The notes beneath the pieces were generated by a model. The model was not told the DNA's origin and ran no database searches. It saw only the letters and a list, made by a program, of their open reading frames with translations. From DATFQE01 sp963739085 (GTDB lineage: Bacteria > Actinomycetota > Thermoleophilia > Gaiellales > Gaiellaceae), in the NCBI GenBank assembly GCA_963739085.1, contig CAVTZA010000007.1:1-64000 (forward strand): a stretch of 64,000 bases of DNA, written 5' to 3'. Below, one piece after another: positions 27,115-34,602 of this stretch (positions are counted from its first letter, which is position 1; every line of letters starts with the position of its first letter). The position numbers were made by a program, and so were the translations under genes.

Positions 27115-29639
27115 AGGCCGTCGTGATGGCGGGCGGCGAGGGCACCAGGCTCCGCCCGCTGACGTCCAACCAGCCCAAGCCGATGGTCCCGATCGTCGGC
27201 AAACCGTGTATGGAGCACATCCTCGAGCTGCTCAAGGAGCACGGCTTCGACCAGGTCATCGTCACGCTCGCGTTCCTGCCGCAGGCGATCCGCGGCTACT
27301 TCGGCACCGGCGAGTCGCTCGGCCTGGAGATCGAGTACTCGGTCGAGGAGACGCCCCTGGGGACGGCCGGCTCCGTCGGGCTCGCGAGCAACCGGTTGGA
27401 CGACACCTTCCTGATCATCTCGGGAGACGCGCTCTGCGACTTCGACCTCGGCGCGCTTGTCCGTTTCCACAAGGAGAAGGGAGCCGCGGCCACGATCGGC
27501 CTGAAGTCGGTCGAGAACCCGCTCGAGTTCGGGATCGTGGTCACCGACGAGGACGGCCGCATCGAGCGCTTCCTCGAGAAGCCGTCCTGGAGCCAGGTCT
27601 TCTCCGACACGATCAACACAGGCGTCTACGTGCTCGAGCCGGAGCTCCTGCGCCACATCCCGGACGACCGGCCCTTCGACTTCTCGAAGGAGCTCTTCCC
27701 GCTGCTGCTCGAGATGGGGCGGCCGATGTACGGCTACGTGATGGAGGGCTACTGGCAGGACATCGGCAACCTCGACCAGTACCGGCAGGCGAACTTCGAT
27801 GCCCTGGACGAGCGCGTGCGGCTCCAGATCCCCGGGATCCGCCTGCGCGGGAACATCTGGGTGGGGGAGGGGGTCGACCTCGCCGACCTCGACCGGGTCG
27901 AGCGTCCGGCCTACATCGGCAACTACTGCCGCGTCGCGCCCGACGCCGTGGTCGGCGAGTACTCGGTGCTCGGCTCGAGCGTGACGCTGCGCGAGGGCGC
28001 CAGGACGACCCGCTCGGTCATCGACGCGTCGTCGCACATCGGGCGGAGCGCCCTCGTGGAGGGCGCGATCCTCGGCCGTTCCTGCGACGTCCGCGCCAAC
28101 GCGCGGCTCCACGACGGGGTCGCGATCGGGGACGAGGTCGTGATCGGCTCGGAGAGCGTCGTGATGCCGGGCGTCCGCATCTACCCGTACAAGGAGGTCG
28201 AATCGGGCGCGCACCTGTTCGAGAGCCTGATCTGGGAGTCGCGCGCCACCTCGCACCTCTTCACGCGTGACGGCGTCGGCGGGCTCGTCAACGTCGACCT
28301 CACCCCGGAGACGGCGGTGCGGCTGGCGGTGGCGCTCGGGACGACCCTGAAGCGCGGTGCGCGTGTGGTGGCGAGCCGTGAGTCCGTACGGGCGTGCCGG
28401 ATGATCAAGCGCACGATGATCTCGGGCTTGAACTCGACCGGCGTCGACGTCTCCGACCTCCGCGTCCTGCCGTCCGCAGTCGCACGCCACCTGCTGAAGA
28501 CCGAGAGCTACGACATGGGCTTCCACGTCGGCGTGAGCCACCACGACCCCGAGGTCGTCCTGATCCGCTTCTTCGAGCAACCGGGAGTCCAGCTCGGCTC
28601 GGGGCAGGAGAAAGAGATCGAGAAGAACTTCGTCCGCCGCGAGCTCCGCCTCGTCGGAGCCGGCGACGTCGGCCTCGTCGACTACCCGGCGCGCGTCCGG
28701 GAGAACTACGCACACGACCTCGTGCGCTCGGTCGATCGCGAGGCGATCTCGAGCCGCGGTTTCCGGATCGTCGTCGACTACGGCTACTCCGCTGCCTCGT
28801 ACGTGCTCCCGGCCGTGCTCGGCCCGCTCCAGGTCGAGGCGATCTCGGCGCACGGCTTCAGCGGCGGCGGCGTCGAGGCGGGCCTGTCGAGCCAGGAGCT
28901 GATCGGCCAGACGGGCAGGCTCGTGAGCGCAGTGGGCGCCGACCTCGGTGTCGTGTTCGACCGGGCTGGGGAGCGGATCTTCCTCGTGGACGAGAGCGGC
29001 GCGGAGGTCCCGCCCGAGCAGACGCTGCTGCTACTCCTGCGCCTGCTGGGTGCGAGCGGGCGGCAGGGGAAGGTGGCGTTCCCTGTCACCGTGACGAGCG
29101 CGGTCGACCGCATCGCCGGCGACTCCGGCCTCGAGGTGATCCGGACGGCGCACTCCCTGGCAACGCTCACGCGTGTGGCTGCGGAGGAGGGCGTGATCTT
29201 CGCGGGCGCGGTCGGCGGCGGCTACGTGTTCCCTGAGTTCCTGCCGGCCTACGATGCCGTGGCGAGCACCTGCAAGCTGCTCGAGCTGCTGGCGCCGGTG
29301 GGACGGCCGGTCTCCGAGCTCGTGGCCGATCTCCCGGTTCCGACCCTGCTCCACGAGACGCTGCCGTGCCCCTGGTCGATGAAGGGGACGGTCATGCGCG
29401 TCGTCACCGAGCAGCTCAAGGGCCGCGACCTCGACCTCACGGACGGCGTCAAGCTCTTCGAGGAGCGCGGCTGGGCCCAGATGCTGCCGGACCCCGACGA
29501 GCCGCTCGTGCACGTCTTCGCGGAGGGCGACAGCCGCGAGAGCTCGGAGGAGCTGGCCGCCGAGCTTCGAGGACTGGTCGAGGGTGTGCTCGAGGAGGAA
29601 GCAGGAGGCGTAGAGCGAAGGCTCGAGTCTCAAGTGTAG
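27111..29639 (+). CDS. Mannose-1-phosphate guanylyltransferase-like protein with degenerate phosphomannomutase domain
   Basis: 842 residues. Domain 1 (1-235) is a nucleotidyltransferase with MKAVVMAGGEGTRLRPLTSN and PMVPIVGKP. Domain 2 (about 245-370) is a left-handed beta-helix of hexapeptide repeats. Domain 3 (about 380-835) is phosphohexomutase-like but altered: the catalytic loop reads GVSHHDPEV instead of TASHNP, and the metal loop reads FDRAGERIFLVDE instead of DxDxDR. This three-part arrangement occurs in actinobacterial ManC-like proteins. It makes NDP-sugars for glycans. The mutase domain is probably catalytically dead or regulatory. Confidence 0.85.
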   Translation: MKAVVMAGGEGTRLRPLTSNQPKPMVPIVGKPCMEHILELLKEHGFDQVIVTLAFLPQAIRGYFGTGESLGLEIEYSVEETPLGTAGSVGLASNRLDDTFLIISGDALCDFDLGALVRFHKEKGAAATIGLKSVENPLEFGIVVTDEDGRIERFLEKPSWSQVFSDTINTGVYVLEPELLRHIPDDRPFDFSKELFPLLLEMGRPMYGYVMEGYWQDIGNLDQYRQANFDALDERVRLQIPGIRLRGNIWVGEGVDLADLDRVERPAYIGNYCRVAPDAVVGEYSVLGSSVTLREGARTTRSVIDASSHIGRSALVEGAILGRSCDVRANARLHDGVAIGDEVVIGSESVVMPGVRIYPYKEVESGAHLFESLIWESRATSHLFTRDGVGGLVNVDLTPETAVRLAVALGTTLKRGARVVASRESVRACRMIKRTMISGLNSTGVDVSDLRVLPSAVARHLLKTESYDMGFHVGVSHHDPEVVLIRFFEQPGVQLGSGQEKEIEKNFVRRELRLVGAGDVGLVDYPARVRENYAHDLVRSVDREAISSRGFRIVVDYGYSAASYVLPAVLGPLQVEAISAHGFSGGGVEAGLSSQELIGQTGRLVSAVGADLGVVFDRAGERIFLVDESGAEVPPEQTLLLLLRLLGASGRQGKVAFPVTVTSAVDRIAGDSGLEVIRTAHSLATLTRVAAEEGVIFAGAVGGGYVFPEFLPAYDAVASTCKLLELLAPVGRPVSELVADLPVPTLLHETLPCPWSMKGTVMRVVTEQLKGRDLDLTDGVKLFEERGWAQMLPDPDEPLVHVFAEGDSRESSEELAAELRGLVEGVLEEEAGGVERRLESQV

Positions 29640-29668
29640 GTTGACCCTTGCGGCAGGCTCTTGCTTGA

Positions 29669-29953
29669 ATGGCGGGGCCCGCCTTCGACGGAAAGGATGT
29701 TGTGGAACCGCTGCCCGACCTTGCATCGCTGTCCGACGACGAGCTCAAGGACCTGATCGGCGACCTCGAGCAGGAGGAGAACGAGATCTCCTACCGCCGG
29801 CGGATCCTGCACGGGAAGATCGACATCCTGAAGGCGGAGCTCCAGGATCGGCTCAAGAAGGCCGTCGAGGCCGGGGAGGGGAGCTCGATCGTCGAGGCGA
29901 ACCTCGAGAAGCTGACCGAGATCCTGGCGCGTAAGGCAGCGCCGCCCGCGTGA
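29669..29953 (+). CDS. rsiG: RsiG-type c-di-GMP-binding protein, single signature
   Basis: 94 residues from ATG 29669; GTG 29702, preceded by GAAAGGA, is an equally likely start that trims 11 residues. The helical core SDDELKDLIGDLEQEENEIS then YRRRILHGKIDILKAEL matches the E-x3-S-x2-R-x3-Q-x3-D c-di-GMP signature of RsiG, with His in place of Gln. Streptomyces RsiG has two copies of the signature; one copy is described for early-branching actinobacteria, where the protein dimerises. It would bind c-di-GMP and sequester a WhiG-type sigma factor, which is not in this window. Its stop overlaps the FHA gene start. Confidence 0.75.
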   Translation: MAGPAFDGKDVVEPLPDLASLSDDELKDLIGDLEQEENEISYRRRILHGKIDILKAELQDRLKKAVEAGEGSSIVEANLEKLTEILARKAAPPA

Positions 29954-30420
29954 GCCACGTCTACTGCCCAGAGTGCGGCTTCCAGAACCCGGAGTCCGCC
30001 AACTACTGCTCGAAGTGCGGGGCGATGCTCGTGCACGACCCTGCCGAGGGCGATACGACGATGACGTTCACGCCCGACGACGGCGAGGACGAGGCGCCCG
30101 AGATCGCGGAGGAGATCACCGCCGAGGGGCCGGCGCTCGTCGTCCGCTCCGGCGGCGGGCGCGCCGGCGAGCACTTCTCGCCGCAGGGTGAGCGCACGAC
30201 GATCGGCCGCTCGCCCGATTGCGACATCTTCCTCGACGACGTCACCGTGTCTCGCAAGCACGCCGTGCTCCTGCAGGACGACGGCCGCTTCGCGATCGAA
30301 GACCAGGGCAGCCTGAACGGCACGTACGTCAACCGCCGGAGGATCGACTCGGCACCGCTGGAGGACGGCGACGAGGTACAGATCGGCAAGTACCGGCTGA
30401 CCTTTCTCGTCGGGCTATGA
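29950..30420 (+). CDS. Zinc-ribbon FHA-domain protein (GarA/OdhI type)
   Basis: 156 residues, GTG start overlapping rsiG. An N-terminal zinc ribbon (YCPECGFQNPESANYCSKCG) is followed by an acidic linker with a Thr-rich segment (GDTTMTFTPDD), where GarA-type proteins are phosphorylated by Ser/Thr kinases, then an FHA domain with TTIGRSPDCDIFLDD, VSRKHAVL and SLNGTYVNRRRI. GarA/OdhI proteins switch central nitrogen-carbon metabolism by phosphorylation. The next gene is the MerR regulator that also follows garA/odhI in other actinobacteria. Confidence 0.9.
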   Translation: MSHVYCPECGFQNPESANYCSKCGAMLVHDPAEGDTTMTFTPDDGEDEAPEIAEEITAEGPALVVRSGGGRAGEHFSPQGERTTIGRSPDCDIFLDDVTVSRKHAVLLQDDGRFAIEDQGSLNGTYVNRRRIDSAPLEDGDEVQIGKYRLTFLVGL

Positions 30421-31109
30421 CGACGACCGCGGCGCCGGCGCGAGACGAACGGCTGCTGCGGATCGGGGCCGTCTGCGACCGGCTGCGCGACGAGTTCCCG
30501 GACATCTCGATCTCGAAGATCCGCTACCTCGAGGACCAGGGCCTGCTCACGCCCAGGCGGACGCGGGGCGGCTACCGCCTCTTCGGCGAGGACGACGTCG
30601 AGCGCCTCCGCACGATCCTGCGTCTCCAGCGCGAGGAATTCCTGCCGCTGCGCGTGATCCGGCAGGAGCTCTCGGCGCCGTCCGGTAAGAACCGGCGCCG
30701 CAAGCGCGTCTCCGTCCTCGGCGAGCCCGAGCCCGAGATCGACCTGGAGGAGCTCTGTGAGCGGGCGGGCGTCACGCGCGAGCTCGTGCGGGAGCTGGAG
30801 GAGTACGACCTGCTCGAGCCGCGGAACGAGGCCGGCGAGCGCGTCTACCCGGAGACCGACGCGGAAGTCGCAGCCGCCTGCGCGAAGCTGCACCGCTTCG
30901 GCATCTCCGCCCGGCACCTGCGCTCGTTCCGAACCGCCGCGGAGCGCGAGGCGGCGCTGATCGAGCAGCTCGTCGCGCCCGCGCTGCGCGGACGAAGCGA
31001 GGAGCGCCGGTCGGCGGGGCTGGAGGACCTTCAGGCGCTCGGCGAGGCGGCTCACGAGCTCGGTCAGGCGCTGTTGTGGCGGGCTGTGCGGTCCCGCGCG
31101 GCGCGATAG
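30417..31109 (+). CDS. MerR-family regulator (FtsR type)
   Basis: 230 residues, ATGA overlap with the FHA gene. The N-terminal winged helix reads ISISKIRYLEDQGLLTPRRT with GGYRLFGEDDVERLRTILRL. A second helical, MerR-like half follows (LEELCERAGVTRELVRELEE), typical of the duplicated FtsR/Rv1828 family found next to garA/odhI. In Corynebacterium FtsR controls ftsZ. A cell-division role here is inferred from family and synteny. Confidence 0.85.
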   Translation: MTTTAAPARDERLLRIGAVCDRLRDEFPDISISKIRYLEDQGLLTPRRTRGGYRLFGEDDVERLRTILRLQREEFLPLRVIRQELSAPSGKNRRRKRVSVLGEPEPEIDLEELCERAGVTRELVRELEEYDLLEPRNEAGERVYPETDAEVAAACAKLHRFGISARHLRSFRTAAEREAALIEQLVAPALRGRSEERRSAGLEDLQALGEAAHELGQALLWRAVRSRAAR

Positions 31110-31120
31110 GCTCCCGCGCG

Positions 31121-31642
31121 GTGCCGGTCAGCGACCTTCAGGCCAGGATCCGCGACGTCCCCGACTTTCCCGAGCCGGGAATCGTCTTCAAGGACATCAT
31201 GCCCATGCTCGCGCAGCCCGAGCTGCTGCGCGAGTCGGTCGACCTGCTCGCGGAGTGGGCCGAGCCCAGGAAGCCGGACGTGATTCTCGGCGGCGAGGCG
31301 CGCGGCTTCATCCTCGGTGCCACGCTCGCGTACAAGCTCGGCTGCGGCTTCGTGGCCGCCCGCAGGCCCGGGAAGCTTCCGTGGGAGACGATCAGCACGT
31401 CCTACGCGCTCGAGTACGGCGAGAACGCGCTCGAGGTGCACGCCGACGCCTTCTCGCAGGGCCAGCGCGTGCTCGTCCACGACGACGTCCTCGCAACGGG
31501 AGGGACGGCCCGCGCGATGGTCGACCTGGCCGAGCACCTGGGCGGCGACGTCGTCGGCATCGCGTTCCTGATCGAGCTCGACTTCCTCGAGGGCCGCAAG
31601 CTCCTCGAGGGGCACGACGTCTTCTCGCTGATCCACTACTAA
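31121..31642 (+). CDS. apt: Adenine phosphoribosyltransferase
   Basis: 173 residues from GTG 31121, the standard family start (SDLQARIRDVPDFPEPGIVF). The PRPP loop is RVLVHDDVLATGGTARAMVD, the flexible-loop region is RRPGKLPWETISTSYALEYG, and GGEARGFILGATLA is the conserved core. It salvages adenine to AMP. It starts 11 bases after the MerR gene and so may be co-transcribed. Repeat copy 2 begins two bases after its stop. Confidence 0.93.
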   Translation: MPVSDLQARIRDVPDFPEPGIVFKDIMPMLAQPELLRESVDLLAEWAEPRKPDVILGGEARGFILGATLAYKLGCGFVAARRPGKLPWETISTSYALEYGENALEVHADAFSQGQRVLVHDDVLATGGTARAMVDLAEHLGGDVVGIAFLIELDFLEGRKLLEGHDVFSLIHY

Positions 31643-31644
31643 GA

Positions 31645-31813
31645 GGAGGGCTTGGCGAAACATCGCTGTGCCGCCGGGCCGCGCTGCTCGCCCCGAGGCG
31701 GCGTCCTCAGTCGCGCCCACGCTACGCGTCCCAGCCACACGGACACTCCCTGCGTCCTTGCCTCGGAACGACCATCGCACCCCGTCGACGAGCGACGCTC
31801 CACCAAACCCTCC
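31645..31813 (+). repeat. Dispersed palindromic repeat, copy 2 (169 bp)
   Basis: GGAGGGCTTGGCG at the left end and ACCAAACCCTCC at the right. It begins two bases after the apt stop. Its interior matches copies 3 and 4 closely, including CCGGGCCGCGCTGCTCGCCC and TTGCCTCGGAACGACCATCG. It is in direct orientation to copy 3, with one hypothetical gene between. Confidence 0.88.
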
Positions 31814-31870
31814 TGACCCGAACGGGGCTCGTGACGTCCGTAGGACGTCCCTATAGTGGGAAGCAGGTCA

Positions 31871-32479
31871 ATGTACGACGCGTTACGAGCCGAGTTCCGC
31901 TTCGCGTGCCCGGTACGTGGGCAGGCGGCGGCGCGGCTGTCGTCGTTCCGACGGCTCGAGCGCCTGCCCGGCGCGGAGCATCCGGCGGTGTACCAGGTCA
32001 GCTTCGAGTGCTCGTGCGGTGACGAGCACCTGGCGCTCGTGTCCGACGCGGAGCTCGACTGGGCGCCGCTCGGGCTGGGGGAGGGATCGTTCCTCAACCT
32101 GATGACGGCCCGGCTCGACGCGCTGGCCTCCGAGCTCGGCGAGCTCGCCGCCCGCCGCATCGAGGGCGGCGAGTGGCCGTGGAGCTTCTTCTGCTACCCC
32201 GAGGGTCAGCCCCGGCCGGTGTTCCCGTCGTCGTTCACGCTGCTGGCGCCGGGCACGGCGCGCGACTCCGTCGGGCTGCTCGTGCGGTGCCCCGCGTGCG
32301 GATCGCTGTCGCTGAACCTCGTCTCCGGGGCGCACGTCGACCTGCCGTTCCACAACGACCGCGAGATCGGGGTGGTGGAACACGTGTTCGCCGCCGACGC
32401 CGGGCAGGTCGTCGAGCAGTTTCAGGCCGAGCTGTACTCCGCCCGGTTCGACAGCCGTCGCCTGCACCTCGACGACTAA
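31871..32479 (+). CDS. Hypothetical protein with Cys pairs, between two repeats
   Basis: 202 residues from ATG 31871; GTG 31856 is possible. Two likely metal-binding Cys pairs are visible, FECSCGDEH near residue 40 and LLVRCPACGSLSLNL near residue 140. A central SFFCYPEGQPRPVFPSSF segment and an acidic C-terminus complete it. Codon use is like the neighbours. It is flanked on both sides by copies of the dispersed repeat, so gene plus repeats form a direct-repeat-bounded unit. The family is not recognised. Confidence 0.75.
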   Translation: MYDALRAEFRFACPVRGQAAARLSSFRRLERLPGAEHPAVYQVSFECSCGDEHLALVSDAELDWAPLGLGEGSFLNLMTARLDALASELGELAARRIEGGEWPWSFFCYPEGQPRPVFPSSFTLLAPGTARDSVGLLVRCPACGSLSLNLVSGAHVDLPFHNDREIGVVEHVFAADAGQVVEQFQAELYSARFDSRRLHLDD

Positions 32480-32480
32480 A

Positions 32481-32650
32481 GGAGGGTCTGGCGAAATAAC
32501 GGCTGTGTCGCCGGGCCGCGCTGCTCGCCCCGAGGCGGCGTCCTCGGTCGCGCCCACGCTACGCGTCCCAGCTACACGAACACTCCCTGCGTCCTTGCCT
32601 CGGAACGACCATCGCACCCCAGCGACGAGCGATATTCCGCCAAACCCTCC
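32481..32650 (+). repeat. Dispersed palindromic repeat, copy 3 (170 bp)
   Basis: GGAGGGTCTGGCG to CGCCAAACCCTCC. It starts one base after the stop of the hypothetical gene. The outer 20 bases form an imperfect inverted repeat (GGAGGGTCTGGCGAAATAAC against GGAGGGTTTGGCGGAATATC), and weaker pairing continues to about 55 bases per arm. Confidence 0.9.
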
Positions 32651-32688
32651 GAGGTGTAGATCACCGCTGGGCCGGGAAGGGCTCCCGC

Positions 32689-33315
32689 ATGATCGGACTC
32701 ACCAGAGGGGTGCTCACGCTGATCGGCGTGGCGGCCGCGGTCGTGCTCGTGTGGCTCGCCTCGCAGGTCGGCGACGACTCGACCGCCGACTACTGGGCGC
32801 TCTACGGCCTCGTGGCGGCCGCCGGACTGACGATGGCGCTGTCGCAGCTCCTGGGCGGCTGGACGAAGTGGGGGTGGCCGCGCCTGAGCGGCACGGTGCT
32901 CCTGCTCGGGTTCCTGCCCGCGCTGCTCGTTGCGGGCTGGGTGCTCGCCGCGGGCCAGCCGACCGAGAACTGGCTCCAGCAGCACGTGACGGACTGGTCG
33001 GACTGGCTCGGCGTCGACGGGGTCGTGGGCGATCTGCTCGACCTCGCGGGGCCGCTGGCGTTCCTCGCCGGGCTGACGTTCGGCTTCACGTTCGACACGT
33101 CGGGGCCGCGTGTGGCGCGGGCTGTCGAGAGGCGTCCTGCCACCGCGCCGGAGCCCGTCGCGGAGGGGGAGCCGACGCGGGAGCTGAAGCCCGCGACGAC
33201 GGACGTCACGTCGACGAGGAGGAGCAGCCCACCGAGGTTCGATCCGACGAGCGCGAGCCCGTCGGGGCGAGCCGGACGGATCGGCCGAACCCGTAAACAC
33301 TCCCGCAAGGGATGA
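32689..33315 (+). CDS. Four-helix membrane protein
   Basis: 208 residues from ATG 32689. Hydrophobic helices lie at about 8-25 (VLTLIGVAAAVVLVWLA), 37-55, 66-88 (LSGTVLLLGFLPALLVAGWV) and 120-135. They are followed by a charged cytoplasmic tail of about 70 residues rich in Arg, Pro and Ser, with possible phosphorylation sites (TDVTSTRRSSPP). It starts 38 bases after repeat copy 3. The function is unknown. Confidence 0.72.
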   Translation: MIGLTRGVLTLIGVAAAVVLVWLASQVGDDSTADYWALYGLVAAAGLTMALSQLLGGWTKWGWPRLSGTVLLLGFLPALLVAGWVLAAGQPTENWLQQHVTDWSDWLGVDGVVGDLLDLAGPLAFLAGLTFGFTFDTSGPRVARAVERRPATAPEPVAEGEPTRELKPATTDVTSTRRSSPPRFDPTSASPSGRAGRIGRTRKHSRKG

Positions 33316-33349
33316 TGAGCACAGTCAGGCACCCAGCTTGCTGGGCGTG

Positions 33350-33562
33350 CTAGTCGCGCTCGAGGCGGCGCGGCCTCGGTTTCTCCTCGCCGCGGAGGCG
33401 GACGAAGAAGAAGATCGCCGCCGCAGCGAGTGCGGCCATGATCGCGGCCGTCGCTCCGGCGACGTCCACTGACAGCATCCCGAGCCAGATGAAGAGGCCC
33501 AGCCCGACGGCCCAGAGGCCGGCCTGGGTGCCCTGATCGATGCTCGGAGGTCGCAGATGCAT
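33350..33562 (-). CDS. Small two-helix membrane protein
   Basis: 70 residues. Two hydrophobic stretches (GLWAVGLGLFIWLGMLSVDV and AAIMAALAAAAIFFFVRL) and a highly charged C-terminus (RGEEKPRPRRLERD). It is convergent with the preceding membrane protein. No known family. Confidence 0.6.
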   Translation of the reverse strand: MHLRPPSIDQGTQAGLWAVGLGLFIWLGMLSVDVAGATAAIMAALAAAAIFFFVRLRGEEKPRPRRLERD

Positions 33563-33615
33563 GGAGCGAGGATGCTAGTCCGTCGCGCGCGGCCGCGCAT
33601 CCGGAGAACGTAAAA

Positions 33616-33647
33616 GGCCCGAGGAAGTGCAAGCACCCCCTCGGGCC
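33616..33647 (-). terminator. Strong hairpin followed by T-run on the minus strand
   Basis: GGCCCGAGG pairs with CCTCGGGCC, with an inner GTGC-AA-GCAC. Read on the minus strand it is followed by TTTTA, the form of an intrinsic terminator. No recognised minus-strand gene lies directly upstream (33650-34120), so it may end an unannotated RNA. Confidence 0.6.
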
Positions 33648-33785
33648 ATTTCGCCGAACCGGTTTCGCTTTCGTCCGCCGCCTCTGCCAGCTTTCGGCTT
33701 CCGCCTACAACCGCCCGAGACTGCCTCGACCTACTCACGTTCCGTGCTCGGCGCAGGTGGGAATCTAGAGGGCCGAGAGGGGTCC

Positions 33786-33838
33786 CGCAAGGCTTGCGAG
33801 AACGGAAAACCCGCAATTTGCGGAAAGTTCAGTTTTCC
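33786..33838. repeat. AT-rich nested palindromes
   Basis: CGCAAGGCTTGCG (33786-33798), CCGCAATTTGCGG (33811-33823) and an outer GGAAAAC...GTTTTCC pair (33804-33810 with 33832-33838). This block is clearly AT-richer than its surroundings and lies about 200 bases left of the dif-like site. It could be a protein-binding or recombination site. Confidence 0.5.
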
Positions 33839-34038
33839 ACATTTCCACAGCCTTCTTTGCAGCTTGTGATGAACTCGAGGCGGAGGCGCCTGCTCGAGAT
33901 CGGGTCCGGGACGGAGTCCGTTCGGCGGCGCGGAGGCGGTAGCTTGGACGATCGGCCGCGCCCCGTCAAATGGGACCTGTTCGAGCCGGTCGGGAGGAGC
34001 CGCGGGCGAGGTCGTGGGGGCAGGGCTCGGAAGCGCCG

Positions 34039-34066
34039 ACTTGACATAACACGCGTTATCGTGCGT
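34039..34066 (+). other. dif: dif-like XerC/XerD recombination site (candidate)
   Basis: ACTTGACATAA, a 6-base spacer CACGCG, then TTATCGTGCGT: the 11-6-11 layout of dif. The left arm and the inner part of the right arm (TTATCG) agree with the reverse complement of the actinobacterial dif consensus as I remember it; the outer five bases of the right arm mostly do not. It lies in a roughly 560-base gene-free stretch, as expected for a terminus site. Confirmation needs genome context. Confidence 0.5.
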
Positions 34067-34126
34067 GGAGACGTCGAGCTCGTAGAGCCGTACTCCCGGA
34101 CATCGTGCTCTTGCTGAGCGGACGCC

Positions 34127-34297
34127 CTAGTACCACTTCCCTCTGACAAAGCCTCCGAAGGCGATCAGGCCAATCAGCGCGACGACGATCCCGAGCCAGA
34201 GGCTCCAGACGAGCGCGACGATGATCCCGATGATGACCAGGATTCCTCCGACGCCGATTCCTCCGATGCCCCCGCGCCGTCCTCGATCAACAGCCAT
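34127..34297 (-). CDS. Very small glycine-rich membrane protein (56 aa)
   Basis: Translating the minus strand from ATG 34297 gives MAVDRGRRGGIGGIGVGGIL and then a long hydrophobic helix pair (VIIGIIVALVWSLWLGIVVA, LIGLIAFGGFVRGKWY) ending in TAG at 34127-34129. AAAGGAG stands six bases upstream of the ATG, a good ribosome binding site. The basic N-terminus, Gly-rich hinge and membrane helices suggest a small inner-membrane stress-type or structural peptide. Confidence 0.72.
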   Translation of the reverse strand: MAVDRGRRGGIGGIGVGGILVIIGIIVALVWSLWLGIVVALIGLIAFGGFVRGKWY

Positions 34298-34602
34298 GGT
34301 GTGCTCCTTTCGCTGACTCGTGGCGTTGGCGTACGCTAGTGGCCCAGTCGGTCGGTGGACCGATCCGGCTCGGTGGGCGGGTTGCCGGGCAGCTCGTTAC
34401 ACGCTCGAGCAGCCAGGCGCCGCGCTCGCCGAAAGCCGGCTCGTGCTCGCTGCACTTCCCCGGCCTGCTCGTCGCGATTCTCAGAGCACGAGATCGCGGC
34501 GACCTCGAGCGCCCGTTCTAACTCGCACGCCGGTGCGCGGCTGTGGGTGTTCGCCCAACGGCGTGGCCGGCGCCGATCCTTATCGTGCGTCCGCGGTTGC
34601 TC
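34298..34602. other. Intergenic stretch, no gene recognised
   Basis: About 300 bases between the 56-residue membrane gene and the C-terminus of the LQRTAGN protein. Plus-strand frames here lack ribosome sites and family resemblance. It probably contains the promoter of the small membrane gene near 34310-34400. Confidence 0.5.

Noticed and set aside
31668..31780. A conserved minus-strand reading frame (MRWSFRGKDAGSVRVAGTRS...) present in each repeat copy
   Set aside because: It follows simply from sequence identity between copies and few stops at high GC. Flanking residues differ in every copy and there is no ribosome site.
34041..34046. TTGACA as a -35 promoter element
   Set aside because: No acceptable -10 element follows at 16-18 bases. 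The symmetrical 11-6-11 arrangement fits a dif-like site better.
33794..34117. 107-codon plus-strand ORF across the dif-like region
   Set aside because: Arg-rich, no ribosome site at the start, no recognisable domain; probably a chance open frame.
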